DNA of 64,000 nucleotides from Heterocephalus glaber (GCF_000247695.1 NW_004624843.1:5610604-5674603); one strand, 5' to 3'; shown: positions 44,089 to 56,118, counted from the stretch's first letter. Notes: generated by a model not told the origin, from the letters alone. Program-made: numbers and translations.

Positions 44089-44813
44089 TATTATAGACAG
44101 CTAAATTAGCTAGAAATATTATAGGCGGTCAGACAGGGCTAAGCCCTCAAGGGAGTTAGTACAGAGATAAAAACACATTACAACTGTGGCTGGAGGCACA
44201 TCTGTTAAAGGTCAGGCCTCAAGATAAAGAAGGAATGACCAAGCCTACATGCCTCCCCAAGGGATAAGATAAGTAGTATCACCTGGTCCAACAAAGTCTA
44301 GATAGACATCAGTCACCCAGATGGGTGGTCAGAACCTCCTAATCCATCCCTTCCTAAAAAGGTCCTTGTTCTTTCCATGTACCCTTGCTACGTGACTTGC
44401 TTCCCCATTGGATCAATATTACCTAAGCTGCTATACTTGTAATCTTATTGATTGATCATAGTTTTTTGTTTGTTTGTTTTGATACTGGGGATTGAACTCA
44501 GGATCTTGTGCTTGCAAGGTAGCCATGGTGCCATTGAGCTAAATCCCCAGCCCCCATAAAGTTAATCGTAGTCTTGAACCACATTGTGCTCACCTCATGA
44601 TTTTGCTCTATAAAACTTCCTTTGAGAAGTGGGCTTCTTGGCAATGCACTTTTGAGTCCCCCTCCTGTCTCTTAGGAGCTACCTCCTAATAAATTTTTTC
44701 TACTCTTAACTTCCGTTGTTCCTTAGCATCCATTCTTTTTTATTTTGGGGAACACAAACTTGGTTTGTCTGACACCTAACAGTTTGGGAGTTACATTTAC
44801 TTCCCCTATATCA
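44089..44813 (+). mobile_element. ERV LTR (family A), right copy, with nested ID
   Basis: The LTR begins 'tattatagacagctaaattagc'. It is split at about 44463-44560 by an antisense ID and continues with 'ctctataaaacttcc' near 44605, ending near 'cccctatatca'. Without the ID it is about 625 bp, the same length as the middle copy. Confidence 0.8.
44463..44560 (-). repeat. ID SINE, antisense, in the LTR
   Basis: The stretch 'gatactggggattgaactcagg ... ccattgagctaaatccccagcccc' is flanked by TTGATCATAGT and TTAATCGTAGT, a decayed duplication. Confidence 0.85.
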
Positions 44814-44825
44814 GTGGTACCTGGT

Positions 44826-45267
44826 GTGTGCACATGTGTGTGTGTGTGCAGGTGCATGTGTGCATGGTGTGTGTGGATGGTTAGAGCTGGGACACAGACA
44901 CCCAGTGCCCAGCTCAGAGTTCTGCTTGTGATCACCACCTTTGGGTGCCTGGTAGAGAGGGAGTGGGGGAGAGGAGGAAGCATTCCCCTCTCCAGGGTGA
45001 GCAGGCAGCAAGGGGCATGGGGTTGGATGGTTCGGGGAGAGGAGGGAGGCCTGAGACCCAGACTCACACCCTGGCAGGGTTGGTGTTCTTTGATGCCCTG
45101 TGCAATGTCTTGGGAACCAGAATTGTCTCCCTTTCACGGGGAGATTTTGTGTTTCATAATTTTACTGAGCACCTAGGATGTGTGGGACCGGGCTACCCGG
45201 GGGCTACCATTGGGAGCGTTTCTAAAGGGAATCTAACTTCCTTTCTACTCCACTCAGAACAGGCCCC
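44826..45267. other. (TG)n run then unique sequence
   Basis: An imperfect TG/CA repeat lies at about 44826-44880. Nothing else is recognised. Confidence 0.45.
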
Positions 45268-45905
45268 ACCGAATGATCAGAGTGATCTAGGAGAAATGTA
45301 ACTTCCAACCTGCTAGATGTCGAAGGTGTCAAGATCAAGTCCCCCAGATACCTAAGAATGAATTCCAAGGGACATCGGAGGTTGAGTAGCAAAGTTTTAT
45401 TGAGAGATAGCTCCTGAGAGACAGGAGGGTGTTCACGGTGCATGGGTGGCCACAGAGATCCTTCTAAGGGTAATTTCAGCAGCAAAGTCACAATGTGGGT
45501 ACAACGTGAGTCAAACTATAATTGATCTGTAGGGTTATCAGTATAGCTGCTTAGCTAACACTGACCCAAAGCAGGGCATGTAGCAAGCATACATGTGAAG
45601 AACAAAGGCATTTTGGGAAGCGATGGTCCAGACGCTCTGGTCACACATCTGGGCAACTGAAACTTATCTGGACTCACTGGACCAGGTGATGCCAGTTACA
45701 ATATAATCTCAGGTTACTTTTTATCCCTCAGGGAGGTATGGAGCCCTGGCCACTGCTTGTTTATCTGCAGGCCTGGCCTTCTTCACATGTGCCTCCAGCC
45801 ACAATTCTGATGTCTTTATTTTTGTGCTGACTTCCTTGAGGGCCCAGTCCCTCTCTGACTGTATATTAATTTCTAGCTAACTTAGCTGCCTTCAATAACA
45901 GCACC
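45268..45905 (-). mobile_element. ERV LTR (family A), antisense
   Basis: The reverse complement matches the LTR family: 'gacatctagcaggttgg' end near 45305-45321, 'ggaagtcagcacaaaaataaagac' near 45810-45833, and 'cagctaagttagctagaaattaa' near 45870-45892. It is the only inverted copy in the cluster. Confidence 0.75.
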
Positions 45906-46107
45906 ATTTCAGTGGGTATCCAGGCTTTAGACTCTCCCAGCTGCTGATTGCTTCCAGCCCTCCCCACCTCCCCATCCACCCCACTCAGTATTCATGCAGA
46001 TCTGTGACACAGAACTGATCTTGTCACTTTCTTGCTCAAAAACATTTTACATAACTTCTACTAACAGTTTCACAAGTACCCTTCTAGAAATGTTCTATTC
46101 ATACATA

Positions 46108-46140
46108 ACCCATTCTCCTCTCTCCCACTGTCTGTCTGCC

Positions 46141-46171
<31 letters not shown>

Positions 46172-46172
46172 G
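46108..46172. repeat. (TC)n microsatellite
   Basis: An imperfect then pure TC run. Confidence 0.9.
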
Positions 46173-46179
46173 GCTTGGG

Positions 46180-47250
46180 TACTCTTGGGAACTTTTAACC
46201 AACTCTACATTGAGAATCAAGAGCAAATAGTCCAATTGAATGATTTAAATAGTTTTGAGTTTGGCCAGAAGGGAAGCCTTGGTAAGTTTGGGGCCTGCAA
46301 AGATGGAGCAGAGGAGAGTTTGGTTGCTAAAAAGTTAAGCATTAAAAAGAAGCCAAGTACTTTGGAATCTGACAATAGAAAATATAGCTTGAGAGCATCA
46401 CAGGGACTAGTAGGACTTCAAGGTTCAAAATTGCAAAAAATGAAAGACTTTGTTTTGAGCAGAGAGCCCCAAGGCACCAGGCTCCAGAATGGCAGCAGCC
46501 TAGGGAATGAGAATTGAGTCCCCAGGTTCCAGTTCTCCCTGCTTAGCCATCTAGGCTCTCAGAGGCCTCTGCAACCACCAGCAGGAGGCAGAAGGGCTCT
46601 GCTATTGCTCAGACTGACCTTGGCATCATCTACTGGGTGCTGGTTGTAGGTGCATGCAGAATGCATTGTGGGCTCATGGAGACTTCCACTCTGATTTCAG
46701 AAGGCCTGGGAGGCCAGGCAGTGTGCCCGAGAGGGCAGTGTGTGAAGTGGTGAGTGTGAAGCCAAAGGTGCAGAGGAGACCCCAGAAGTTTGGAGAAGCC
46801 AGGAATGTGGATCATCTGAGGAAAACTGCAAGAAGGGAGCAAAACTTGCCCAAGAGAGAAGGCATGAGAGCTGCAACCACAGTAGTGCCATAGGGGCAGA
46901 GCCACCCAAGCTCTTTGGAGTTCACAACTTGCCACAGGTTGCCCCAGAGGCTGGATGTGGAACTATGGGATTTAATGTTTGCCCTGTTCGATTTTGCTCT
47001 TCCTTTGGTCCTATTTCTTTCTATTCCTCATTTCTACCTTTTTGGAATGGGAATATTCATCTTGTGCCATAGTGTGTTGGAAGTGCTTAATTTTCTTTTC
47101 ATTTTTATAGAGTTTGCCTTAAATTTCAGAGAAGACTCTGAACTTGGACTTTTCAGCAATGCTGAAACTATTAAGACTTTGGCAACACTTTGCAATGGAT
47201 TAAATGCATTTTGCATAAAAGGATGTGCATGAATCTTTATGGGGCCAGGA
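46180..47250 (+). mobile_element. MaLR internal region
   Basis: The stretches 'gccccaaggcaccaggctccagaatggcagcag', 'gagacttccactctgatttcagaaggcctgggaggcc' and 'gcaatgctgaaactattaagactttggcaac', then 'ggggccaggagtggaatgctatgg', are typical of MST/THE-type MaLR internal sequence running into a 3' LTR. No protein is encoded. Confidence 0.65.
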
Positions 47251-47655
47251 GTGGAATGCTATGGTTCATATCTAGATGTCCCCTACAGTCTCATGCACTC
47301 AAAGGTGGAGCTTTGGGGAGGTGATTAGATCATGGGAGTGTGTGTGATACTTGGCAGTGGATTAGTCCACTGGTGAGTTTATAGCCAAATGTGATGTCTG
47401 GAGGTGCAGTGTGGTTGGAGGTGGGTCACTGGGGCACAGCCTAGAAAGGTCAATCTCCCTCCTCCTCCCTTGATCCCTCTCTGCTTCCTGCTGCCAAGTC
47501 ATAAGCAAGCCTGCTCTGCCATGCTGTACTGCCTTGGAGCTGGCTGACTATGGACTGAAATCTCTGCAAACTGTGAGCCAAAATAAACCTGACTCTCCCT
47601 GAGCTGTAGGTATCAGGTATTTTGTACTAGCAACAAGGAAGTAACTAAGACACAC
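47251..47655 (+). mobile_element. MaLR 3' LTR
   Basis: The stretch 'tggaatgctatggttcatatctagatgtcccc' begins the LTR. It carries 'gaggtgattagatcatggg', then 'gagccaaaataaacc', and ends 'aacaaggaagtaactaagacaca'. Confidence 0.7.
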
Positions 47656-48697
47656 AGACACAGACACGCACACAAGCATACACATGCACATGCTCCATAC
47701 TTCCTCTTAGGCAGGATCTCAGCACCTACACACTATCCAGCATTACTCTCTGGTGGTTTTCTGGTTCAGACACTTCAAAGTCCTTAACTGTGTTTAATTC
47801 TGTCTGCTGTTCTGCTGTAGGAATATTCTTGGATGATACTGGATGATCCTTTTCAAGGCTTGGGTGCCCTTCACTGGAAGCTTCTATGCTGCTGGGAAAA
47901 GTTTGGTAAATCATTCATGGGTCTAATAATCAGAAGCCAATTGTTTTAAAGTGATTATTAGAAAGTGACACATTCTGCATTGGTAGGAATAGAACATTCA
48001 AGTGTAGTGAATTTAATTCATTGTAAGAGAATTTCTTTTAAAATTAGTAACTTTTCATGTTGACTCTGCTTTTAAGAGTGGTAAGAGGAGAAAACTTTAA
48101 CTGTTTGATGTTTTTTGTTATTACAGTTATTTTTTTAAATTAACTATATAAAAGTAATAGACCAGACTTGGTCTAAAAAAAGAACTGAACAGAAGTAGGA
48201 ATACTTATCAAAACATCTATTGGCAATCTGCAAGCCAGGCCTTGTCCTCAGGACTTCCATGGATTAAATTGTTTATGCATCGCCATATTTTATCATGAGA
48301 AAGCCACAGAGAGGCTGCATTGCTTCCCCGAGGTCACATAGATCTTCCTGAAGACACATAAATGCTGAATATATATTTTTACAATATGGATTTATCTTTC
48401 ATTTCAAAAGCAAGAAAGATAAATCTCCAGGTGCCACAAATGAATGGGTAAATCTGCATTTACCCTGGTGAGATAAGTATTTTAGGGATCATTATGTACA
48501 GTCCTGTGGAGTTTATTTGTTTTAAATGAATAGCTATGAGGAAGCTAAAATCAAAGCCTTTGGACCTGAACATAGCAGGAAGCTTAAGAACCGATTATAG
48601 TTCAGAAGTAAAAAAAAAAAAAAAAATCCCAGCTATGGATAGAAATGGAATTACCTGTAAGAAAGCACTAATCATGATAAGCACAAGGCCTGAGATC
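47656..48697. other. mostly unrecognised AT-rich sequence
   Basis: A weak MIR-like core lies near 48285-48355 ('gagaaagccacagagaggctgc ... ccgaggtcacatag'). Nothing else is supported. Confidence 0.4.
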
Positions 48698-48828
48698 AGA
48701 GCTGGGGGGGAGGTCCACACCTGTGATCCCAGCCCTTGAGTGGCTGAGGCAGGAGGATTACCAAGAGTTCGAGGCCAACCTGGATTACACAGAAAGATCT
48801 TGTCTCAAATAAAACAAAACAAAACAGC
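48698..48828 (+). repeat. B1 SINE
   Basis: The stretch 'ggaggtccacacctgtgatcccagccc ... gaggccaacctggattacac' is followed by a CAAAA-rich tail. Confidence 0.8.
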
Positions 48829-49384
48829 CCTCACTCCAAAAAAGCAAAGAACAAGCTCAAGTCACACATGTAGTCTAAATTTTAGCTACTCGTGATGTAC
48901 AGAAATCCCAAGGTGGTTAGACAGTTGAGAGTCTGTGAACCCTTGAGACTTAGGTAGACGTAACTTTGGAGAGATCTCTACAATCCGAGGCACTGTTGGG
49001 CACAATTCCATCATTGCACCTGAAAGCTAATTCCCACTGAAGATGAGCTCACACACAAAAATCATAAAATGTTTGAGGAAGACCAATAGGAAGAACAGAA
49101 ATGGATATTGATTATTAAAAATTATTATAACAAACTATAAAACATTTGAGGAAGCCCAGCCTGAAGAGACAAAAATGGGAGAGTCAAACGAGGACATAGA
49201 AACAATGGAAAAATAGAAAATGTGAATTTCAAAAGCAAACATGTGACCCCAAGCCCTACAAGATCCAAATGTACGGCAATAAAATCTCTTCATTCTCAGA
49301 TAACAAGATGAGCATGCTAGGCATCCACAACCACTTGAGCATGGTTGTAGGAAAAGGTGACAAACACTTGTGTGTGAAGAAGGT
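48829..49384. other. A-rich, possibly old L1-derived
   Basis: Two similar stretches of about 45 bp occur at 49062-49105 and 49136-49179 (both contain a variant of 'aaaacatttgaggaag'). Family not recognised. Confidence 0.35.
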
Positions 49385-49700
49385 GAGTGTATTGCTAGGG
49401 CTGCCATAACAAAACATTGTGGGTTCCAGGGCTTGAACAAGAAAAACGTGTGGTCTCATAGTCCTGCGGGCTTCAAGGCCAAGATCAAGGTGCTGACATG
49501 TGTGGTTGCTTCCAAGGCCTCTCTCCGGGCTTGTAGATGGCCGTCTTCTTTTGGTATCTTCACTTGGTTTTTCTTCTGTGTTGCACATGTCTGTGTCTAA
49601 TTTCCTCCTCTTACAAGGAAAGCAGTCATGCTGGATTAGGACCACTACTCAGAACCCCATCTTGCCTACTCTGTATAAGGAATGAGGCCTTTAATTTAGG
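49385..49700 (-). repeat. MLT1-type MaLR LTR, antisense
   Basis: The stretch 'ttgctagggctgccataacaaaacattgtggg', then 'caaggccaagatcaaggtgctgac', then 'gggcttgtagatggccgtcttc', is the reverse complement of an MLT1-type LTR. Confidence 0.65.
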
Positions 49701-49839
49701 AACCCGGGCTCCCCAGTTGAGCCAGAACAGCCCAAACGTCTTTGTTTCTACTTTCAAATTCAATTCTACCAATTACTAACTGTGTGACCTTGGGCTGTTA
49801 CATAACCACTCTTTTGTCTCATTTTCTCTTTTGTAAAAT

Positions 49840-50247
49840 TGTTGCGGGAATCCAAGAGACTGGAGAGACCCACGAACAGAAACAGGAGGATTTTATTTCA
49901 GGTTTAAGGTGAACACCAGCTCAAGGGACTTCTATCCAAAGGAAGAGCATTGGACAAAGAGAAGTTCCAGCTTTTATACATTCTGTTGAAGGGGATGGTT
50001 TTTCTAGTGACGTAGCAACTGAGTTAAGGGGAACAAGACAAGGGCAGACAGTTTTGAAACTTTGCCTTGCAAGAAGACAGTGTCTTGTGAATCAAATGAG
50101 AACAGAAGGTCATAAACTTTGCTTACAGGACACAGTTGTTAATTTTATCTGTACCAGAACGAGGAGTGACAGCTACAGGAGAGAGAGGGGTGATAAGGTG
50201 GGCTGCCCAAGGCTGGGAAGGATTTGGTTTTTTTAAGTCCTGCTTCA
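49840..50247 (-). mobile_element. solo ERV LTR (family B), antisense, in the MIR
   Basis: 408 bp with TG...CA ends and the 4-bp duplication AAAT at 49836-49839 and 50248-50251. On the sense (minus) strand it carries a TATA-like 'tgtataaaagc' and a polyadenylation signal 'aataaaatcctcctg'. Its length and sequence differ from the 42-45 kb family. The 4-bp duplication suggests a class I ERV. No coding sequence. Confidence 0.75.
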
Positions 50248-50293
50248 AAATGAAGGTGATAAGTAGTACCTGTTTCATAGGGCTGCTGTTAGA

Positions 50294-50397
50294 TATTTTT
50301 GTTTTTTGGTGTTTTGTTTTTTTTTTTTTGGTACCAGGGACCGAACTCAGGACCTCGCACTTTCAAGGTAGGCGCAGTCCCTTTGAGCTAAATCCCC
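50294..50397 (-). repeat. young ID SINE, antisense, in the same MIR
   Basis: GGCTGCTGTTAGA at 50281-50293 and 50398-50410 is a perfect 13-bp target duplication around an antisense ID ('ggtaccagggaccgaactcagg'). Confidence 0.9.
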
Positions 50398-50479
50398 GGC
50401 TGCTGTTAGAGTTAAATAAATTCATGTTCACACATCTCTTAAAAATAGGTACAAAATGCTTCAAGAGCTAAAGAAATAA

Positions 50480-51010
50480 AATCTATACAACAGGAATAGG
50501 GAATTTTTAAAATTTTTAAAACAAATTCAAAGAAGCAAGTAGAAATTTTAGAGATAAAAAAATATTGCATTAAAAAAATCCTAACCAGGCATCACTTTAG
50601 ATTTAGTGAGATTTAGTGATTTGGAAGATATATCTGAGAAAAATCACCCAGGATGAAGCCCCGGGAGATAGAAATGGAAAATATGAAAGAAGTCAAAAAA
50701 TATCTACAGAATAAACGGAGAAAACCCAGTAGGCATTTAACAGACTGTTCTGCAGGAGAGACGGAAGCAGGAGGGAGGTGATATTCTAAGAAGTAATGAC
50801 TCAGGGTTTTTCAGAATTGAAGAAAAACACGTATCCGGAGTGTGAAAAGGCATGCAGAGTCCCAGGCCAGGTAAATGGAAAAGAATCCATGCCTGGGCAC
50901 CTTGCAGAGCTGCAGAACATCAGAGATAAACAACGCATCCTAAAAGCCTTCAAAGAGAAAGCAGATTGCACTGAAGCCATGCTGACCCCAGCAAGGCAGG
51001 CTCAGGCACT
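50480..51010 (+). repeat. L1/HAL1-like fragment
   Basis: The stretch 'agtaatgactcagggtttttcagaattgaag', then 'ggaaaagaatccatgcctgggcacc', then 'ctgcagaacatcagagataaacaacgcatcctaaaagcc', follows an old L1/HAL1 segment. Confidence 0.55.
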
Positions 51011-54000
51011 AGCTTCACAGCAGGTTTCCCCCACTCCTAGGACTCCGGCTGGGCCCCTGTGTCCTCCACCTCTGCTCTAGAAATTTTGTTCTTCTTTCTG
51101 GCCTCGCCCAGGTCTGATCCTTGCTTCTAAGAAGTCTCTCTGGCTGTGTCTGTTCCCCCACGACCCCTTCCCCTCGTCGCTGTCACCATTCCAGCCCTCC
51201 CTGCAGTACTCAGTCCCTGCCTTTGGGGCTCAAATGTTTCCCCACTAAGTTCTGGAGCTCCAGGCTTTGTCCAGGGCCTTTCTCTCCCTGCCGTCCCCAG
51301 TTAGCATGGTGTTGGCTGCTGTACAGGACGTGTTCAATGCTTATTTTTGAACACTTAATCAGTTGCCCCTTTGGGGTCAATTAAATTTACACATGGAATC
51401 AAGCCCATTTGCCCAAGCTCTTTGGTCTTTTTGGAGCCATATTTGCCCACTTGGTGATCTGGCCTGGACAGAGTTAATGGGCACCCTTAAGCCATGTTTC
51501 AAAGCCTTACATTATTTTACTTTCTATTCTTTTTAAAATCATACCCTTTCAAACAATAATAAAGCTTGTGCATAGAAGAGTACAAGAAGAAAAACATTTG
51601 TAATTTCACTACTGATAATGCTTATTTATTCATTCTATATTAAGACTATACTGTTTCATTGGTGGCACGGTGCTAAATTTTAGGGATGTAGCAGTACATA
51701 TTTTGTGTTTTGTTTATTTTTAATATAGACTTTTAAGTCTATAATATACTAATCTGCAGAAGTGGAATCCCAGCTTCTACACCATCTTGTATCCTTTTTA
51801 TAATTCACACCATCCCAGCATTTTCTCTTGCATTACCTATTTAAAGTGGGATTTTAATTAATCGGCTGTCTGATAAGTCACAATTGCTTCAGAACTTGAC
51901 ACTTAGAGCACTTAGAGCACTTTAAAAGAATTCTTCCACAGTGACATCAGTTAGCAGGTGGGAAAACAAGGACACAAAGGTGCCAATTTCAACGAGATCC
52001 CCTGGCCACCCATGGGCGTGGGTCTGCCACTCCTGGTTTAGTGGGGCTGGCTTTGTGGGGGGGGGTTCAAAGATAAATCCCAAGGTCAGACTGACTGGGC
52101 CTCTCCCTCAGAACGGGTGAGCAGGGGACCAGGGCAGGAACAAGAGGACCCCAAACAGGCCACCCAAGGGCCGCTGCACCTTGGGCAGCAATCACGTGAT
52201 GACCACCCAGAAAGGGAAACTGAGGCAGGAGTGAATGTGACTCGGAGCCAGGGCACACCTGGGGGCGAGGCCCGGGGGGCAGGAGTAGCCACCTGAAGAT
52301 TCACTGTGAAAGGACTTTCTTCATCAGAGGGAAAGGGACAGAAGGGACCCTCCCTCACCTTCTGATTCCAGATGCAGCAGGGAGTATACTTTGAACGAAC
52401 TTCACTGCCTCTGATTCTCTCAACTTTTGGCCTTGTTCATGCCTGTTTTCTGATAATGGACTGGGGAGCAATGGTTTATATTTTCCTGCTGGTCATTGAA
52501 AGACTTGTGCCCCTGGGACCGGCCATGGAGCCTTGGACGGGGTTACGGTGGACACAGAACAGCCCCTACTCCTTGCCAGACCCTGGGTTCTCTCCAGTGA
52601 TCCTCATGTCCTGCCTGCTAAGGTAACTTTCTTCCATGCACTGATGAGTATTTATCAGGCCCCAATGGTATATTAGAAACTGCCTCAGGTACAGATACAG
52701 TTGTAGGGCAAACAAGGTAACTGAGGTCTCTTCTCTCTGTAGCTGTAGCTGTCAAACTTTAAATAAGAGAGAGAGAGGCTGAAAAATAATGAGATGTGTT
52801 GGGCGTTGACACTGGAAACAGGAACATGTGTAGGCTCACTCAAACAGAAAGGGCCAAAGGGAAACTTTTAAAGGCAAAATAGATTATGTAAGCCCTAAAA
52901 AATTAGGTGAGTTGTTTTGGTACAATAATCAGGGTAGCATCAGTCTAAGGTTGGGCACACAGTTGCCAGACAGACATCCCTGGGGAGTCATTTGCATGTG
53001 CAATCGGGCTGGCTTGGTGCAAGGCTGTGGTTCTGTGTCCCCGAAGACTCTAGTGACAGTGGTTCTCATCAGAGACTCATGGATATGACCTCCTCCTTCG
53101 TACCCTCTGGCTCGGCAGGATCATTGTCAGTGACTGCTTTGGTTCTGATAATGCTCTCACGTGGCTTGCAGTCTATTGCGAGGTTTTCCTTTCATTTTTC
53201 CGAGGAGGAAATGGAGGTCTCAAGAGGCCACTCAGCTAGACTGTGGCTCCCCAGACGGGCAGACGAGTCCTGCAGGACTCCTGCCAGCTGGTCCCTGCCC
53301 GGCACCTTCGTGGGCCCCAGGGAGCCTGTTCCCATGTCACACGGTTGCTCAGTGCCTCAGCTCTTAGGAGGCCACGCTGACTCAGCCTGCCGAATTCACC
53401 CTCTGATTCAGGCCTGACTGTGTAGGCAGCAGGGCAGATTCTTCCTGACCATTAGGCAGTGCCCTAATTGGGCCAGGGCTGGGCCTGGATACTGACAGTG
53501 CCCCTGGTGTGTGCTAGGTCAGATGCGTGGGAAGTCGGCTTGGGGACTCCCAGGGTGTATATAGCCCCAGGGCCATCCAGGGTGCCTGGGACGGAGGCGA
53601 GGCCCAGGGTGCAGGAGCCTCGAAGCCTCCTAGGAGTCAGACTCCCGGGCCTCAGCTCACACACCTTGACCTCACGCTGGGATGCCCTCCGGGAGGTGGA
53701 GAGGTACGGCTTATCTCTAAATCTACCCACCCGGTCCTTTGTTGACACAGACAAGATTCTTGCTCCGGGTAATTATGGAGGGATGCGTGGTGCTTGGGAA
53801 ATCTTCCGAAGATGGCAAGTGGGAGGTGCACACCAGCTCACAAGCCAGGGTGCTTGAAGGAAGGGGAAAGAGTCGGGAGGGCTCGGGTCAGCAGCTTAGG
53901 GGACTCCTGGCTGTGCCCTCGAGCACTTGCTGGTCTGAATTCCATCCCGGATGGACCCTCAGCCTGTGTCAGTGTGGGAGTAGAGAGCCCTCTTTGGTTT

Positions 54001-54964
54001 GGGTTGTGGATCCCAGCACACACTGGGTTTATATTGGGCTGTTGAGCCTGCTGGCAAATTTCTTGGGGAAATAGGCAATGTCCTAGCCAAAACTGACTGG
54101 AGGTCAAAGGCTTTTTCTCCAGGAAAAGCATCAAAGTGTGCGTCTTCCTGGTACCCTGTAATTATTGGCTTTTATCTGCTGTTGAGGGATCCCGGAGGCC
54201 AGGGCTTCAACTCAGCCTTCCTCTGATCCCAGCACACACAAGGTGCTCAGTGCAGATGTGTGAGCCGGAGTTGGCAAAGGCATGGTGGCCGGAGCTCTCA
54301 GCTCTGTGAGGTGCCCACTAAGCCACACTCAGGCAACAGAGAGCCAGAAGGCCGGCGGGAGCTTCCACTTCGTGTCTTTGGGAGAAGCTTCACAGAACGT
54401 TCGGAGTTCCGGCTGCAGGGCGGGAGCTGGGGGATCTGGCTTGTGGGAGTGTGGGCTGCGGAATCTGGAAGATCCAGGCTCAGAGCCACGCCGCTCTGTC
54501 ACCTCCAAACTTCGAGCTCCTGTGGGAGTCATCTCTGGCCTCCCCAGCCAGCCCCCTTCTCTGTTTCTTTACTTCTGCAACAGGAAGGCAGACTCCTACC
54601 TGCCTCCCAGGGCGGGTGGGATGCTGGGCACTGGGACTGGGAACTGCAGGACCACACAAAGTGTCAGCCTTGGTAGCCTTACATGGGACTACAGGAAAGT
54701 GCTGCCAGGTGGCCACTTTTGACAGTTAAATAGCAGTTTCTAAGATGATAGTGTCACTTCTCCGGCTGCCTGGTGTGGCCACCCCTCACCCCTCCAAGCT
54801 CACTGTGTTAGTCCCTAGTGACAAACTCTCCTTCTGTGTCCACCATAACAATGTCCAAGGCTCCATGGGCCTGTCCCGGGGCACAAGTCATCTGTTGGCA
54901 TTGTCCTCGGGCAGGAGGGGCTGCAGAGGTCAGAAGAGTCTTTGTTCCCAGCACAGCCACTAAA
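51011..54964. other. unique sequence, no feature firmly recognised
   Basis: 52740-53160 may hold another decayed antisense LTR. A TATA-like 'gtgtatatagcccc' lies near 53556-53570 in a moderately CpG-containing stretch (53520-53780). Long open frames on both strands around 53460-54720 lack family motifs. Confidence 0.35.
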
Positions 54965-55165
54965 GGCTTGAGCAAGCTCGGCTTTCTCATCTGTCTGATG
55001 AGATGATAAAGGTACCTGGGGTGTTACAAGGATTAAGTGAATCAATCCTTAAGATCATATCATAAGTTAGAAAATTTGCAAATGCAATTGGCAAGCAATT
55101 TTTAGAAAACGTTAACAAGGATTTAAAGCATGCCTGGCACTTTGTAAGGGCTGTCTGACTATTTG
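54965..55165 (+). repeat. MIR SINE
   Basis: The stretch 'ggctttctcatctgtctgatgagatgataaaggtacctggggtgttacaaggattaag' then 'gcatgcctggcactttgtaagg' is MIR sequence. Confidence 0.65.
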
Positions 55166-55534
55166 GCATTGTTATAGGGGCATGGATTTTGTCTGTTGGG
55201 TGTGAGTTTGGGAAGCAAGGAGTGGCTAAAGGGGTGGAGGAGACCCCTGTGCTGACCCTGAGTCCCCCTGGCCCTGCCTCCCGGGCCCAGCTCTGTCTCT
55301 AAATACACACAAGGCAAATGCTTAGAAAAAAGAGTGGCTGAGTAGCAACTGGGGTCAGCAGGGGTCTAGAGCCTTCTGGCCTCCAAGCTCTATGAGGACC
55401 ATCATGGTGAGACCCAGGCTGTTCAGAGCCCAGGGTGTGGCAGGTCAAATTTGGCAATCCCCAGCCAGTACCATCTAGGGGTTTGGCAATGTTAAGCAAC
55501 CCTTGCCTCCCAACAGCATGCAAGCTCCACAAGG

Positions 55535-55860
55535 GCAGGTGTAATGGGGATGCTTGATAGTGTCAGCTTGACTGGCCCGGGACCCGCCCAGGGAATCAGT
55601 GGTGCGTCTGTGTGGGTCAGGGGGTGTGACCTTGGGTTCCACATCTGGTCCCTCACCCCTTCCTCTCTGGCATTTCCTGGGTGCCATGCGTTGAGAAACT
55701 TTGCTCCACCGCACCCTTCCACCATGATGTTCTTGCTTTGGAGCTGGCTGACCATGGACTGAATCATTCTGAAACTGTGAGGTGAACTAAAGGTCTTCTT
55801 CTTTAAGTCACGGGTGTTGGGCATTGTGTCCCAGTGATGGAAAAACGGACTCAGTGGGGT
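55535..55860 (+). repeat. MaLR-type LTR
   Basis: The stretch 'gatgcttgatagtgtcagcttgactggcc', then 'ggagctggctgaccatggactgaatcattctgaaactgtgagg', then 'cagtgatggaaaaacggactcag', is a MaLR LTR. Confidence 0.6.
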
Positions 55861-55984
55861 TCTTGGTCTGTTTTATTCAGGGTACAAGCCAAGTTCCTAG
55901 AGAGACACTGGGCATCTATGGGAATGCAATCAATACTTGCTTCATGGATGAATTTGTTGCCACCTTTAAGAAGGTTGGAATCTA

Positions 55985-56118
55985 AACCAGGTGTGGCAAT
56001 TGTAACACTGGGGAGGCTGAGGCAGGAGGATCACCTAGAGTTCAAGGCCAGCCTGGGCTACATAGTGAGTTCAAGGCCAGCCCAGGCCTTGTGAGTGAGA
56101 CTTCAATTTTAAAAAAAA
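55985..56118 (+). repeat. B1 SINE
   Basis: The stretch 'aaccaggtgtggcaattgtaacac ... gttcaaggccagcctgggctacatag' has a duplicated 'gttcaaggccagcc' segment and an A tail. Confidence 0.8.

Larger units (their letters stand above)
49740..50465 (+). repeat. MIR SINE carrying two nested insertions
   Basis: The MIR starts 'ccaattactaactgtgtgaccttgggc ... ctcttttgtaaaat'. It resumes after the LTR with 'aaatgaaggtgataagtagtacctgtttcatagggctg' and, after the ID, with 'gagttaaataaattcatg'. Confidence 0.75.

Noticed and set aside
52740..53160. Possible further antisense LTR
   Set aside because: AT-rich start and a 'cttttaaaggcaaaatag' element are suggestive, but I found no matching copy, clear ends or target duplication.
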